Of a stretch of DNA of 64,000 bases, positions 14,286 to 28,300 are shown piece by piece. A program made the position numbers and the translations under genes. The stretch lies in NCBI GenBank assembly GCA_022316685.1, contig JAKJHU010000026.1, positions 2,178,001 through 2,242,000 of the forward strand, in the 5' to 3' direction. How positions within the stretch are numbered: position 1 is the stretch's first letter; each line of letters starts with the position of its first letter. Under the pieces are notes generated by a model. It was not told where the DNA came from. It did not search any database and saw nothing but the letters and a program-made list of their open reading frames with translations. Origin of the DNA: Progne subis subis. Its lineage: Eukaryota; Chordata; Aves; Passeriformes; Hirundinidae.

Positions 14286-14470
14286 TCACCTAGAATAGCT
14301 TGGGGCAGGGATAAGGTTCAGCTGGAAGCTGCTGGAAGTACCCCAGGAGAACCTTGCAAGCTTGTCCAGCTTTAATGCAGGACATTACCCAAGGTCATGT
14401 TTCTCCTGGCTGGATCCCTTCAGAGAGCAGATGCTGGGCTAGACGGACAATTACAATGCTTGTATTATAT
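14286..14470. repeat. Diverged interspersed repeat, CR1-tail-like
   Basis: A moderately GC-rich patch ends with GCTGGGCTAGACGGACAATT, resembling the 'GCTGGGCTAGATGGACC' tail of old sauropsid CR1 families. The family and the left boundary are uncertain. Confidence 0.4.
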
Positions 14471-15365
14471 TACCCAAGGGCATGAGCTATGGTGAGCTCA
14501 TCAAATTCTTTTTTCCACTCTCCACACTGTCTCCCCATAGAACAAAAAATCAAGTCCAGGATTCTGAACAAATGAAAACCTGAATCCAAGAATTTTAAAG
14601 TACTATTTATAGTCTTTTCACTAAAATCAGCTCTTCTGTTTTGAGGACCTGACAAACTGGGGAATAAGAGGAAAAAAAATGTATCAGACTGAAGAATTAT
14701 TTTTCATGGAAACAAAAGGCAGTCAAAAACCTATGTTTCATTTCGCTTCACAAGAAATTTTACTTTCTTTGTCTTCCTCTTCTCAAATGTAAACAGACAG
14801 GTAAATTCAGATTCAAAACCTTGAAATAGAATAAGTTTTATGTAAATTTCTCTCGTAACGAACAGATGAAGAAACTGTGCCACAGCAATAGCTTCTCAAT
14901 TAAAATTTTTGAAGCACTGCCACTCTAAGCAGATACAAGAATTAGCACCAGCTATGGTTAAAGAAGCATTTTACTCTGCTCAGTTCATGAACTAAGCTGT
15001 CATCAATTCCATATCGCTCCATTTCATGCTTACAGGGAAGTCTGAAGAGATTTCATACCTGTGGAAGTTTAGAGGTATGAAACTGAACAGGAGCTGCACA
15101 TCTGAACTGCTTTCTGTAATTGCTGTGACACTGGTACCTGTCTCTAGAAAGAGAATAAAACCTGGCGTCTCCCCTTTTTTATCTCTGCATTACTGTTTCT
15201 TCAGTGTCAGACTATAATACAATAGTGTACCAGCGGATATGCTTTCAAATTATGTCAGATATATAATAAATCCTGGTGGTCTGTTTAGAAGAATAATGCC
15301 TTAAATAGGCAACTTTTTCTTCTGAAAATAGATTGTCTGCAAATTGTTTAGATGCTGATTATACT

Positions 15366-15787
15366 GCTGCTGTGGTTAAGGAATGATGTTCCTCAATCCA
15401 GAGTTCCCACTGAAACACTCCACACCATGCACTGCTCACTCACTCCCCCATCATCCCTTCCCCTATGGAGGGCTGGACAGGAGAACTGGAGATACAAAAG
15501 GTAAAGATCACAGATTGAAATAAGAACAATTTATGGGAAACAGCAACAAGAAAGAACAACCAGTAACAGCAACAATATCAGAGTGTACATGCCAGGTGAA
15601 TGATTCACATGTCATGCATAAACCTCCAACCACACCTGACCATGCTGCCACACTGTGTGACCTGGAAGGGACTCCTTCTGCCAGCCCTGGAAAATGAGGA
15701 GATGTGGTAGAGAATAACCTCTGGGTCCTGACCATGCCTCTTCTGGCTACTGCAAAAATTAACCTTGTCCTGGCTGGAACCAGGAAA
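15366..15787 (-). mobile_element. Probable solo LTR of an avian endogenous retrovirus
   Basis: Read on the minus strand, the segment begins with a TGGTTCCAGCCAGGACAAGG-type start followed by TTAATTTTTGCAGTAGCC. I recognise this as the 5' edge of a common avian ERVL-like LTR. GC content is higher than in the surrounding intron. No internal gag/pol-like sequence flanks it, so it looks like a solo LTR. Boundaries are approximate and target-site duplications were not established. Confidence 0.6.
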
Positions 15788-16325
15788 ACTGTCAACAAAT
15801 TATATACTGTACATTAACATGACATAAACATTTTCCTAAGACAGGTCAACTGCAAGTCAACAGGCTTCAGAAATATTAATTTTTATTCATATGGATATAA
15901 ACTAATATTTATTGGCAATTATAATGATCAATTTCTTGTGTTGATTTAAAGAGAAACCCCAGCAAGCTTATCTACTTCTAGTCAGCAGCACTGGTATAAG
16001 GAAGCTCTAAAAGTTACTTTCTTAAACAACACAGTATTATTCTGCTTTTCAAAGAAAGCACTAATTCCCAGAAAACACAAAATATGATAATCCTAGTGTA
16101 AGAAAAAGCATTTCTAGAAATATTCTGATATGTTACTCTATACTTTAATATAACTCAAATCAGAAGAATTTATTAAAAAATTATCAACAAGCAGTAATAA
16201 ACTTAGAAAATATTTTAAGATCAAAATAATTCAGAAATTTATTAAAGGAAAACAGACTTTTAAAAAGATTCCAGGCCAACTATAAAAAGTAATAAATAAC
16301 CATGCATTAAAAATAAAATACCTAC

Positions 16326-16356
16326 TTGCCAGTGATAGTCCTCCAAAGCTGCGCAC
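16326..16356 (-). CDS. RETREG1: RETREG1 coding exon 3 (microexon, donor ambiguous)
   Basis: After the acceptor TTGCAG (AG at 16358-16357) the frame from exon 2 continues as GAQLWRTITG, aligning with the family segment GAQLWRSLSE. Two donors are possible. GTAGGT at 16325 gives 31 nt and phase 2, and keeps the residue count to the next conserved block equal to human. GCAAGT at 16329 gives 27 nt and phase 1, a GC-AG intron. A third GT at 16321 would leave an in-frame TAG. I prefer the 31-nt form because its phase also agrees with the candidate alternative first exon at 4232-4293. Confidence 0.8.
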
Positions 16357-19300
16357 CTGCAATTGTAGGAAAGTAAGATGAAACACAGTGCACTAAATCA
16401 GAAAGAATTTTTATTTTTATTCATAGAACATGTTCAGAATTGGCCAAAATGACCAAGGAATTCTCTGTATCAGTCAAAGAGGAAAACTATATTATCTTAC
16501 AGTAACCATTCTTAAATTGCTTTTTGTAAACTTAACATACAGTTAAGATCATAAATGGAAAAAGTCAGGATCTTCTACGACTTCATTCCACGTGGAAGGA
16601 TGTCATGAAGATGATAATCAACATAACTTTTACATCAACATACCCTTTATTCTATACGCTGACAACCACGCCACATTCCTCATGAATCTGTAATGGTCTT
16701 GCCATCTAGTGGCTGGCTGGAAGTGTGAAGCAGCCACACAGATGTGTTATACCGGGAAATTTTTTTCCTGCTTTTTGGAGTGGCACTCCATTGTTTTCTA
16801 TTCATTACTACAAGACTCCTACAGTATTACTTTGAGAGCCTGATTTTTCTTAAACTCTGTCTACAATGGCACCAAAGGCAATAGTAAAATAAATGAGTAT
16901 ACTACAGTAAATAATTATTCTGTAAGCTAGGAAAGAGAGGTCTTCCTAGCCTCATCTCTAAAATGAATGGTTAAATAATCACACTGAAGTGAGAGTGGTA
17001 CATCTTGGATTTGGTCACTACAAAAATATTAATTATAGGTATGAGTGAATTGACCTAAATCATTGCCTTCCAGATAGCAAGGTAGTCAGTGTTTGTGGTG
17101 ATTTATACAGCACAGAGCTTAAAAACCAAACTGTGAATTGGACTCTGGGCTTGTAATACTCAAGCAGGAAACAGAATCATAACCAAGACTCCCAGAAAAG
17201 GGAATGACAGTAAATGATACTTCAGAAAAGGTAGCAAATACCTGCTGTAACTTAGCAGGGAACAACGAGCTTTGGCAGTCAGAAATGACGTGTCAGTACA
17301 TCACAGAGGAATACCATGCTTCTCTGACACCTATTTCCTACTTTTGTACTATGTTCAGATGGTTTTTCAAACTTTGCATGTGATTTAACAACAAACACAA
17401 GGCAAAATAAGGAAAAAACAAAAAAAACTTAATGACAATGAAAATTAAAATTTACGGTGAGCATTTGTCAAGGAATTTTCAAGATGGTAATGAAGTACAG
17501 GAGAGTAATTGAAAAAACCCCAAAACATCAAAAACACCAGACCAGCCAACAAACTCAAAATCCCTTTAAAAACTGGTAGTATTAATATAAGAATTTATAC
17601 TGGAAACTAAATGCTATATAAAGTAAAAAGAAAATACTGCTCACTTCTTATTTCAACTGTGCTAAGATAGGTAATTTCTCTATTTACAAATTTCACTGAT
17701 GTACATTTGATGTCCTGAAATTTCCAAAAGATTAATGTCAGAAGAAATATGAATTTTTAGGAAAACTTTGTATTTTAGCAAAGAATGCATTTTCAGACCT
17801 AGCAGTTAAGAAACAAGAATGACTGTCCACTCATCTAAATGCTAAAATGAATCTCCTAATGCCCTTTTTATAAAATATAGCAAAACTTAATTGAGAATGG
17901 CAATAGACCATCACGGATCTAACTGTCACTCTCTAAAATTAGCTGATGCTTTTACAATAATCATAATATTTACATGGCTTTAGGAATGAACTAGCATGCT
18001 GCAAATTGCAGGTGTTTTAAGCATGGAAGTTTATCAGTACACTTACCCTTTATCTTTGAGAATACCAGATCCTTCATTATCTGAAGAACTAACACTCCAA
18101 GGATTATAAGGGAAGTCAGATGATACACTCTCCAAGGGGTCAATGCAACAAACCTAGAATGTCAAGAAGAAATATATGTTGAATACTTTAAAATTCATTG
18201 GAAGCATGCAAAAACTGACAGCTGCTACTAATACTGAAAATAAATAGGAATAAACAGACTCAAATTGCAATAATTGAATTCAGTTTCTCCCCACCTTTCC
18301 TTGAGAAGAAAATATTGAGAGCTCCAAGCACGGCATTTAATGATACAAAAGTTAAACAGTGAGTTTGTAGTAGATTTTGTCCATGCTTTTATTTAAGCAC
18401 AGAGAAAGTAAAGAAATCAAAGTATTTTAATTATTGCACAGAAAATACTACTTTCTAAATAATTTGTAGTTTCATTAAAATTAATTGTCTTGGCATAACA
18501 CACAGAAAAAAGGTTAAAAATTTTCTTTTGTTTCCTACAGAACCTATGCTTAAGCAAGATTTTTATACAAATAATTATTTCAAACACAAAGACGAGGTAA
18601 ATCTATATCACAGTATAACACTAAAACTTTTCTTCATAACAAGCTGTCATGAATTTTGTTTTTAATTGCATAATTTTTTATAACATGTCTAGTCAAGTCA
18701 AACAGACCAGGACTCAGAAAGTATGAATTATAATCTCATGCACTGCTGACTTTGCTATCCAGGTGTGTTTGGAGATTAGCTCTCCTATCTGTTTTACTGC
18801 CAAATATCTGAACTCACAAAAAAAGAGTGTGAAGAAAAAACAATTAAAATTCAACAAACTAAATAAAAAAAGCTGAAGTATTTTAATAGCTGTTTTTGAG
18901 CACTTTAAATCAGAGATCTGAACAGAAATAGTGAACAAGCTAATTTTTCAAAGTAAAAGCAATTAACTTCAAAAGGTTGAGGTTAGCCAAACCCAGTAAG
19001 AAGCCCCTGTCCAAGGCACTGGATCAAATGAGAATACCAACAGAAACAAAATCATACAAAGCTTTGATGTTTTCAGGAATCATCTCAGATATGAAAACAG
19101 GGCAGCTGGTACCCTGTTTCTGCTGCAGAGCTTTTTTGTAAGAAAGAGGGGAAAGGGGAGAGAAAATAGTAGCAAACATGGCCACTGCAGGAAGCCAAGA
19201 GGCACCCTTTGAGCACACTTGGATCTTTTGGAAAGAAGATTGATTTCACAGTATTTCTAACAAGCTCAGGACACACTGCTGTAGCAGTGCACTGCTCAGG

Positions 19301-22300
19301 TATTCCCTGAAAACCTCAAAAATAAGGGCTGCATTAAAGAAAATGTCTGTGCCACTAATTTTCACATTTAACACTAACTCGTAATACCAATCACCCTGAG
19401 CAGAGCAGTAAATGAATTCCAGTACAAACACAAACTCTGCAGGTTTTATCCAAATAGAAAGGGTTTTTATATCTGTAAAGAATTTGAATTATAAGACTTC
19501 TCTAAAAAATAAATGTATAAAGTCAGCACCTCTATACAATTCAGCCAGCTCAAGAAAACTAACAGAGAAATGCAGAGAAAAATTATTACAAGGCAATCTC
19601 TATCAAGACTGCCCAATCATAGCTCAATAAATCAAAACTCGTAACAGCTTTGCATCATGTTCCTACTATTTTTCTTGGTAATATTATTCAGCATTGAAAA
19701 TCTTTACTTGTGTTTAAGTGTTAAGTTCCACGGCACAGAAGATTTTGTTCAGCTTACTTAATTTATTGATAATACGCTGGGGAGAGAGATGTGATGCTGA
19801 ATAAAAAAAATCAAATGAAGAATTTTTCATCCAAATTCTAGGCAGCAGAATTTTATAACAAATTGCTTGGGCTTAATACCATGTCTATTCTATATGGTCT
19901 TCATAGTGCTCCTGCATGAATGTTTACAGAATATCCTGACTTAGCAATTAACAATTGGCCACTCTTTGATGGTCTCAAATACATCAATATCAAAATTTAT
20001 ATACAAGTGTGTGCATGTACACACACATCTTACTAGCTTTTCAAGGTAAGATCAGGTGCTTACTAAGAAGGCTTAGTATATCTTTCAAAAAATGCACAGA
20101 ACATGTCTGACCTACTTTATGCTCACAACTAAACCATACTGTTAGTTTCACTGCAATCACAGCTGTCACCTGCTGTTAAAAACAATTGCACTAATGCGGA
20201 CTAGGATTAGCAAAAAAGGATTAACAAGGTAGCATCCTCTCTGAAAGATGCTTCCAAGTCATGTCATTCCATCTTCTCAATACTGCAGTCTCTCTGCTCC
20301 AACGTTTGAGGAAAAAAACTGCAATCTAGATGAAGTAGCTAATGTAGCCACCAAACAAGGACTCTTCACTTATGTGGAAAGCTTTGAATTGTTCTGACTG
20401 AACTTCCCATGCCTTAACATTATTAGCTCTTTAGCTAGACTGTGATGTTTGCACAAAAGACCATCCCTTGTAAATTTATTCACAGCCAGCTCACATCAGC
20501 CCTCAGGTGCCCAAGCAACACAGATTAGAAAACTGTTTGTGAGCCATGTGTCGGAAATACACATCCTTGAAGCCCTTCCTGGTGAAAAGCTGGTAAGGTC
20601 CCCTTGTACTTTTTTGGAATATATTTACCATAAGTTTATCAAAAGGTTACTTCAACATGCTGGGATCTGAAAAACACTTAGTATGCTACCACTGTCAGGA
20701 TTCAAAATTCTTCTTGGAATTATCAACATGATGCATAACAACCAGACTAACAGTTTCTGTGGTTAGGGTATTCCCCTTCTTTTTAAAGAAAAATAATGGA
20801 CTTCACTCTTAAGCATTTCTAACACACATATCTGACAAGAATGAAAGGCTCCAGAATGACATCTTCATATACTGCACTCCTGTTTTGTAGAATGCTACGT
20901 AAGACAAGCTTACTGAACATGCGCACTTTTTTAAGCAAAAAACAAAACAGACTGAAGTTCAAATTGTTTAATTTCATCTCAAGAGGTGTGGAAGCAAAAA
21001 CCATTACTAAAGCCATAACCAAAATTTGTTCCCCCTTTGAAATCTGCAGTATTTTGTGAATGTTTTTTAGGAGGAACAGGGTGTTAAGAACGCGATGCTT
21101 AAAACAATGCACAGAAATATGCATTCCAAATATCTACTTCAGCAGTTAACAGGACAGCTTGCTCAACAAAGAAATTTTGCTGTACGCAGTGCAGGACTGC
21201 AAAAAAACCCAGTCATGAGGTGCCCAGGATTCAGTCCCTGGCACTGGCTGAAACAGGCATTCCCTGCATAGGAAGAGGCCCTCACTCACTCAGACGCAGC
21301 CCCAGGGGTGGGATACGAACACCTGGCTTTGAGGCTGCGAGAAATGTCCGCCCCTTGCCCTGATGGCAACAGTGCCCTTGCTGTGTAGGATGTCCCCTGG
21401 TCCAGAGCACTCAAGTGAAAGAGCTACTGGAGGTGCTAAGCAGGTGGCAGACCACTATGGAGCAGGACTTTCAAAAGCTTAATTGTGTAAGAATTCAAGC
21501 AATGTGTTCCAACTGGAGCTCACTTGAGGAAGCTGGACTAGCTGACCTCCATCTGTCCTGCCAAGCTATGTTCTTCTACGTAGGAAGAATACAAGTGTGA
21601 TGGAGCCAAGCCTACCACTCAACTCCACCGTGGAAGATTGAGAAACCGTTTATGTGAAATGAAATAGAGCGATATCAATGAATAATTAAGCAGTGGTTGT
21701 CTACAAAGGTTGTGGAATTTCCAGCCTTGATGGTTGCGAAGACAAAATCCTGAGCAATCTGATCTGAATTAAGTACTGATCTTATATTTTGAGCTGCAAG
21801 TCATACTAGAGACCTCATAAAGCCCATACCAACCTGAATGGTATTTTCATTTTGTGACTATTTTAGGCTATTAGAAGTGGTTGGCAAATATTTTTCGGTA
21901 AGATGCTGACCTTGCCTGGTTATACTGCAGCTGTACTGAAATTACTCTAAACTACACAAGTAAGAATCAAAACTTGACAACTTCCACAATTAAAAGTGGA
22001 AATTCTTCAACTGCATGACGGTGAACCTAAAGATAGAAAAGTAACCTAAGGTACTTTCTTCTTGTCTTTTCTCCAGTTCTTTACAGTATGGGATGGTCGT
22101 ATGTCAATACTGTCAATTTGTTGTATCAAACTGCACGTTTCTCACAGTGTACCAGAACTGACCCAGAGCACCTGGGACAATTAACTGCACATAACGGATT
22201 GTACAAAATTATTCAAGTGCCGTGAACCAGCTAAGAAATTTTGAGGGTTAAGAATATCATACAATATTGCAGTGAGTAAACATAACAAAAACTTACAGGA

Positions 22301-25300
22301 CATGACAAAAGCTATTTTTTAAATTGTATTATGAGATACAGGGAAGGCACAGACCTACCACCTTGTTTCAAAAATTAAATAAATTGATTCTTTCATATCA
22401 GCTGTTAAGGGTTTGGGTTTTTTACAACACACTCTAGAACCATGAATGAGTTGCACTTTGTAAATGCAGAATTTAAGAAAACATTTAATAAAAAACTAAA
22501 TTATTTAGACTATCAGCAGCCAGTGCTAGTTATTTCTGGAAAGCCTTAGCAGGTACATTTTTAATAACCATCTATCCTTAGATGAATTCCAGAGATAATC
22601 ACATAAATAAATGAAAGCTGTCAATAACACAGATGTGAGCATGAAGCTTTGCTTCACCATCAGCTTCTATGACACATTTACTGGCTGCATGAGTGACTTG
22701 TGGACTTCAGTTCCATGTTCCACAAGCCCATATCTTAAAACCAGAGGGCAAACTCTTCAAAATAATTCTGTGGAGTTCTAAAGAGTGCAGGTTGGTATAT
22801 AACTGTTACCTCATAAACTGTTTAGGTGAAAATCTACGGACACCTTTCAGGCAGGGTTGGTCTTCTTCCAGTCAGACACTGATAAACAAGCATGGCCTAT
22901 GACATAAACCACACAGAGAATGGTCCTCCCCTGTGGAGAGGAAACATTTCTAGTGCATTTTGTGAATACTGAACTGCTAATTTCAAAGCTATGTGTACTT
23001 TGTTCTTACAGGGGACCTCCCAACACTGTTTCAGACAAACATCTACAGTAAAGGCATTTGGGTAAGGAAAAGATGTGGTAACAACTGTTTCCTGGTGGTA
23101 ACTTTCCTGCTTGGAGCTGAATGTAGACCATTCTTTCCACGCTTAATGCTGGAGCAATCAACACCTGTCTGGCTGCAATAAATTCAGGTGACTGTCTCAA
23201 GCAGGAGCTCTGGGGAAGAGGGCTTGTTTTCTTTTAATTACAGCATGAAGTGCACTGCCTGAACAACATTTTTGAAATACTTGGTAAGGGTAGCATCAGA
23301 AAGCTTGTGCCCTTACTGATCACCGGGTCAATCATTTTGTTTGCCTCCTGTGAATGAAGAAGGAAAAATATACAATCAAATCTATTTTATTTACAGGTAA
23401 TTTAATGCTTAAACTCTCCTAACTGAAAAAAACATACCAAAGCAGGTTTGTGAATCCTGCTTTTTAAGTCTGTTAAATTTACAACTTTTATGTGAATTGC
23501 TCTTCTATATAAATGATTTTCATACTAAGGCTCTGTAAATATCAAAATGCTGAACCTACAAATACAGAAATCCAAGCTTCAAGTATTCAAAACACTGGAA
23601 GTCAGAACTCAATAATCCAGTATTTTTCCTATTGTTCCTTCAGCACATCTTGCGGTACAACATTAGCTGGCAATGGAAGTTGCTCACTTTTCTCCTGCCC
23701 TGGTGAGATGGGAAGGAGAATGGAAAGAAGCAAAAGCTGGGGCTTAAAAACAGTTAAATGACTTGAAAAAAGTTAGTAAGAGTAACAATAAGAATAAATG
23801 AAATGTGATACAACAAAAAGAGAGAGGAATAAAATCCAAGAAAGACCCGTGATGCTCAATACCACTGCTCATCACCCGCTGACCAGTGCTCAGCCCAGCC
23901 TGATCAATGACGGGCAGCTCCTGGCCAGCTCCTCCCAGGCTGTGTACTGGGCATGACACACTGTGGTTTGGAATATCCCTTTGGCCACTGCAGTTCAGCC
24001 GTCCTGGCTGTGTTCCTTCCTGGCTCCTTGTGCACCTGCTCACTGGCAGAGCACAGAAAACTGGAAAGTCCTTGATTTAAGGTAAGCAGTGCTCAGCAAC
24101 AACTGAAACACCAGTGTGTTATCAACTTTGTTCTCATACTGAATACAAAATACAGCACTGCAACACTGTACCAGGAAGAAAAATAATTCCATCCCAGCCG
24201 AAACCAAGACACCTGGTCTGAGCCAAAGTATTTAGATAGCTGTTCAAAAACTATAGTGCAAAAATCTCTTCCCAATTCCTACATAAAAAGTGTAGATTTT
24301 CACTTAAGGCAGAGTAAGTTATGCATACTTTTTTGGGGTAGAATCTCTTTATAGAATAGAATTTGGTACAATATTATATTTATATGACATTTAACTGTCA
24401 ACCTGCATTATCTAAAAAATACACAAAAACTGGCACAGCAGATTCTGTGTTGAAGAGAGGGAATTACATGTAAAAACCCACATCTGTATATGTGCTGTCA
24501 AAGATTTTAGAAGGAATAATGATTTAAATTTGGTGAAAAAAACTTCCCCACCCTTCCAAAAAGCATAATTTGTTGAATAAAATAATTTTAAAACCATTTA
24601 CTCCACATCTTACATTATAAAATTTAAAATATGGACACCAGCACTCTAGGTGCCTAGCATCTTGAATTTAGAAAGCTGTATATCTTTTTAACTGAAACCT
24701 GTGAAATATTGTAATAGAATGCTTCTTAAAAATATGACATAAAAATGTTTTAGATCACATCTAATTTAGTGGAGAAAAACCTTCCATAAAGACATAAATT
24801 AGAAAGTAGCACCATTTTTCACTTCAAGTTTTTCTCTAACTGAGTTCCATCCAAAAACTTACGTATCTGAGATATTTCAAACAGAGTAAAATGAAGGACT
24901 GAAAAGCAGTTGATTTGTAACCTATGTGCCAGGTAGTAAAGAGTGTTCCATTGGAAAGCACCCAGAAATCTAAAAATTCTATCACTAGGTACATAAACAA
25001 ATAATAATAAAAAAATAACACACACAAAAAAAACCCTCAAGCAGAAAAGGCATGCTTATTTTTCTAAAGCTTGCATTTTTTTTTTTTTTAATTTCTTTCT
25101 TTGTTAAGACAAAGAAAACTCAGGCATCAACCTTTTATTCAAAGAGCTTATTTGTCAGGTTTCACTGAAAAGATTAGGATTGTATTTATTCAGCCAGAAA
25201 GCACAGACCAAATCAGGATTTTTTTAGAAAACCTTCTAGAACTTACTAGGAAAAAAAAATGAATAATAAATAAACCTCTTGTCCTAAGAAACAGACTCCA

Positions 25301-28300
25301 AGAAATTTAAATTACTGTTACTTTGACAGCCATCTGTAGAAGGGGTAGCTCTTGGGAAGGTCCGTGCACAGGTTTCAGGGCAAAAGCAAGGACGGCTGGA
25401 CAATGCTAACTTAACACAGAGGATAGGAATTTAAATTGTGTATTTTTTCTACCCCAACTCAAGAAACCAGCTCTTAAACTTAAAAATAAGTCTAAATAAA
25501 CAAAAATAGTCTAAGTCTCTAAGAAGAAAACACTAGAAAAATCATTCCAATGCTTTACATTTAATCACCAAAGAGAAATGTGCTTATAAACCGGTACATT
25601 TGGAAGTATATTGGTGGTCTGAGAAATAGGATTAAGTTAATAATTTCACATTGCAAAATGATCTCACACTGTTTGCAAGGAAACCTCTTGAGGAATGCAG
25701 CAGTTAGAATCATGTTTCAATATTTGTGCTTTTGCTTCAGATTTACTGCAACCTGTTGCATTCGGACAGGCACATAAAAAACAATTGAGAAGGAGCAAGG
25801 TTTAAATTACCTAAGCTACACACCTTCTGACATGACTTCAAATTCTATTGCTACATCAGTGAGAACAGGGTATGATAATTCCATGGAAATTAAAATTATT
25901 TTTATTAAAAAACATAACATCCAATAACCTAGCTTCCTTTGTTTTTGCAGACAAATGCCCAGATGACCTTAATTAACCTGTGCTCTGGCAAAGTACAGAA
26001 AAAATCTTAATCCCATTTTCTCATACAGTAGCTGCAGTTTGAGCAGTAGCACCTCTACCATGCTGCCCTAAATCTCCTTTTCTTTAATGCTCTCATTAGT
26101 CCTGTAACATCTACCACGGAGCATAGCATATCCCCGTAAAGCGTCCATTGTTCTCAAAATTCTACTTACTATTCGAAAAGTCTCATTATTTTGAAGCAAT
26201 ACACAAAGAAAGTATAATTTCTCTCTTGAAACAACTAGACACAGCCTACGTATGTTTCAGCAAGACACAATAAACACAAGCCATGCTGCAATTCACTTCC
26301 ATTTTCCTTTGTTCTGGATCTCCATCTTCCATAAAGTTCTCATCCTAGATTTGATCCTAAATTGTTCAGTAATGCTCGCTTTTCCTCAAATACCCCACTT
26401 GATTTCTTTCCTGACTGATCCTGATTTCATCTTGTTCAGTTGAAAAATGCTGTCAGCTGTCCAGGATTTTTATGTAACACCATCTGGCTCTTAAACAATG
26501 TCAATTTTCATTCCTGTAAACTAATCTCCCAGCCAAAAGTATGCAAACTGTCACTAAAAAGCTGTTAATGGCTTTTAATTATTTTTTCTAACTAAATAAA
26601 ATGAATTTAACTTTCTGTTCCACTTTTCTACCTCCAAAGCCTTCAAAAGTTTTCATAATTTGTATTGGAAAAATGAACATAAGCCTAAAACTGCCTGGGT
26701 AAAAACAAGTATACGCTAAAACTGCATCACAACCTGTGCTGAGGCTGGAATTTTATCTTTACTTGAGGAAGAGTATTTTAGATTACCACCTTCTATGAAG
26801 CAAAAAAACCAACAAACCACAAACATTTTTTAAGCTTGAAGAAATATCAGCAATTTGCTGCACTACAGCTAGGTGTAATAAAATAAATCTCAGTACCAAT
26901 AAGATACAAAGACTTAGCAAAAGGCAGCAAATTAATTAAGTCAGGACTAACAGACTAGAAGAAACAAACTAGCAACCATATAAGAAACCCATTCACGTGA
27001 ATGCACAGTGAATTTCAAAACTGTATATGCCATAATTTTTTTTCTTCTCTTTTCTGATAATGAACATATTATCATTACAAAAGAATAATGTCAATGCTTC
27101 ACCTACGCTGCTATTCCTGCTTGAGTGATCAGAGACATAAACTCTTATTAGAATTTAAGGCAGGACTATTTGCATGTGTGCTGTCCTGATACTTTTGATT
27201 TTGGGAAAGTAATCCCAAAACAACTACAAATGTAGCTCTAAGATTTCCTGTGACAAAGACAGCCAAAGACCAAAATTTTCCACATTCAAAACCATCTTTA
27301 GTGTCTAGGTGCTATAAGGATAAATCCATATGTGTTCTCCTGACTTGGAAGATATTACAAATGTGATTAGATGATCTGAAAACCAGCATACTACAAACTG
27401 GCTTCAGAATATCAATACCCTGCCTTACTCCAACTCACTTAATTTTCATGTATTTTTCTTTGTTCCTTTTTTTATGTTTTGATTTCAAAGATTTCTTCTA
27501 TTCCAGCTCTCACTTAATTTGGCATTTTGTCACCAAGAATGTCCTCTGAGTAGTTCCCCAGATGACATTTTTAGTGATAGCCACAGTCAGTACCAACAGT
27601 GAACAAAAACGTACAGTCCACAAATATATAAAACAGAGATACTGCATGTCTTAAAGGTCGGTTTCTTGTAACAAAGAATAAAAATGCAAGCATACATTGT
27701 GCATGCACACTGCTCTCTAAATGGGCAGAAATCTTGCTCTACAGTCAAGCATTGAGGTATAGTAGTGGTAGGTAGCATTTACGAGTTGTGCTGCAAATAC
27801 GTGAAAGAAATGCACAGTTTAGTACTGCTTTCTTACATTGAAAGAATAAATGAACGAATGAAAAGTACTTTGAGATCTCTTATCATTGCCAAGCAGAGAT
27901 TTCAATAAACACTTTAAGAACAAAGCTTAAAGTGAACTAAATACTTTAAAACAAAACAAACACTTCAATAACAACTCCTAAAACAAACTGGATACTTCAA
28001 AACACACCAAGCCTCTAAACTCTGAATGTGTGTTTTGTAACTAACATTTAAAGAGTAATGAGATTTTCTGTCTGGAAAATACACAATCTCTACATGATGC
28101 AATGCGCACAGACAATTCAGATATAAGCAATATTGTTTTCTCTCTCGTTTCTCTCAGAAAATGGAAATGTTCACTAGGTCTGAGACCAAACAAAAACAAA
28201 AAGTATGAGTACGGATGGTGACAAAATGCTATTTTTAATGCCAAATTAGGCCTGCACACCTGTCTAAATCAAGGACTAACACTTGTAATTCAGTTACTTT

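Larger units (their letters stand above)
4384..16325 (-). other. RETREG1 intron 3 (central part)
   Basis: About 12 kb of AT-rich intron with no further RETREG1 exon recognised. It holds a CR1-tail fragment (7317-7381), a 17-bp tandem duplication (9917-9950), a repeat-in-inverted-repeat block (11608-11689), a diverged repeat (about 14286-14470) and an LTR-like segment (about 15366-15787). Open frames of 60-110 codons occur on both strands but lack any recognised motif. Confidence 0.75.

Noticed and set aside
20819..21124. 101-codon minus-strand and 72-codon plus-strand frames overlapping each other
   Set aside because: Complementary open frames without homology or splice context; intronic chance frames.
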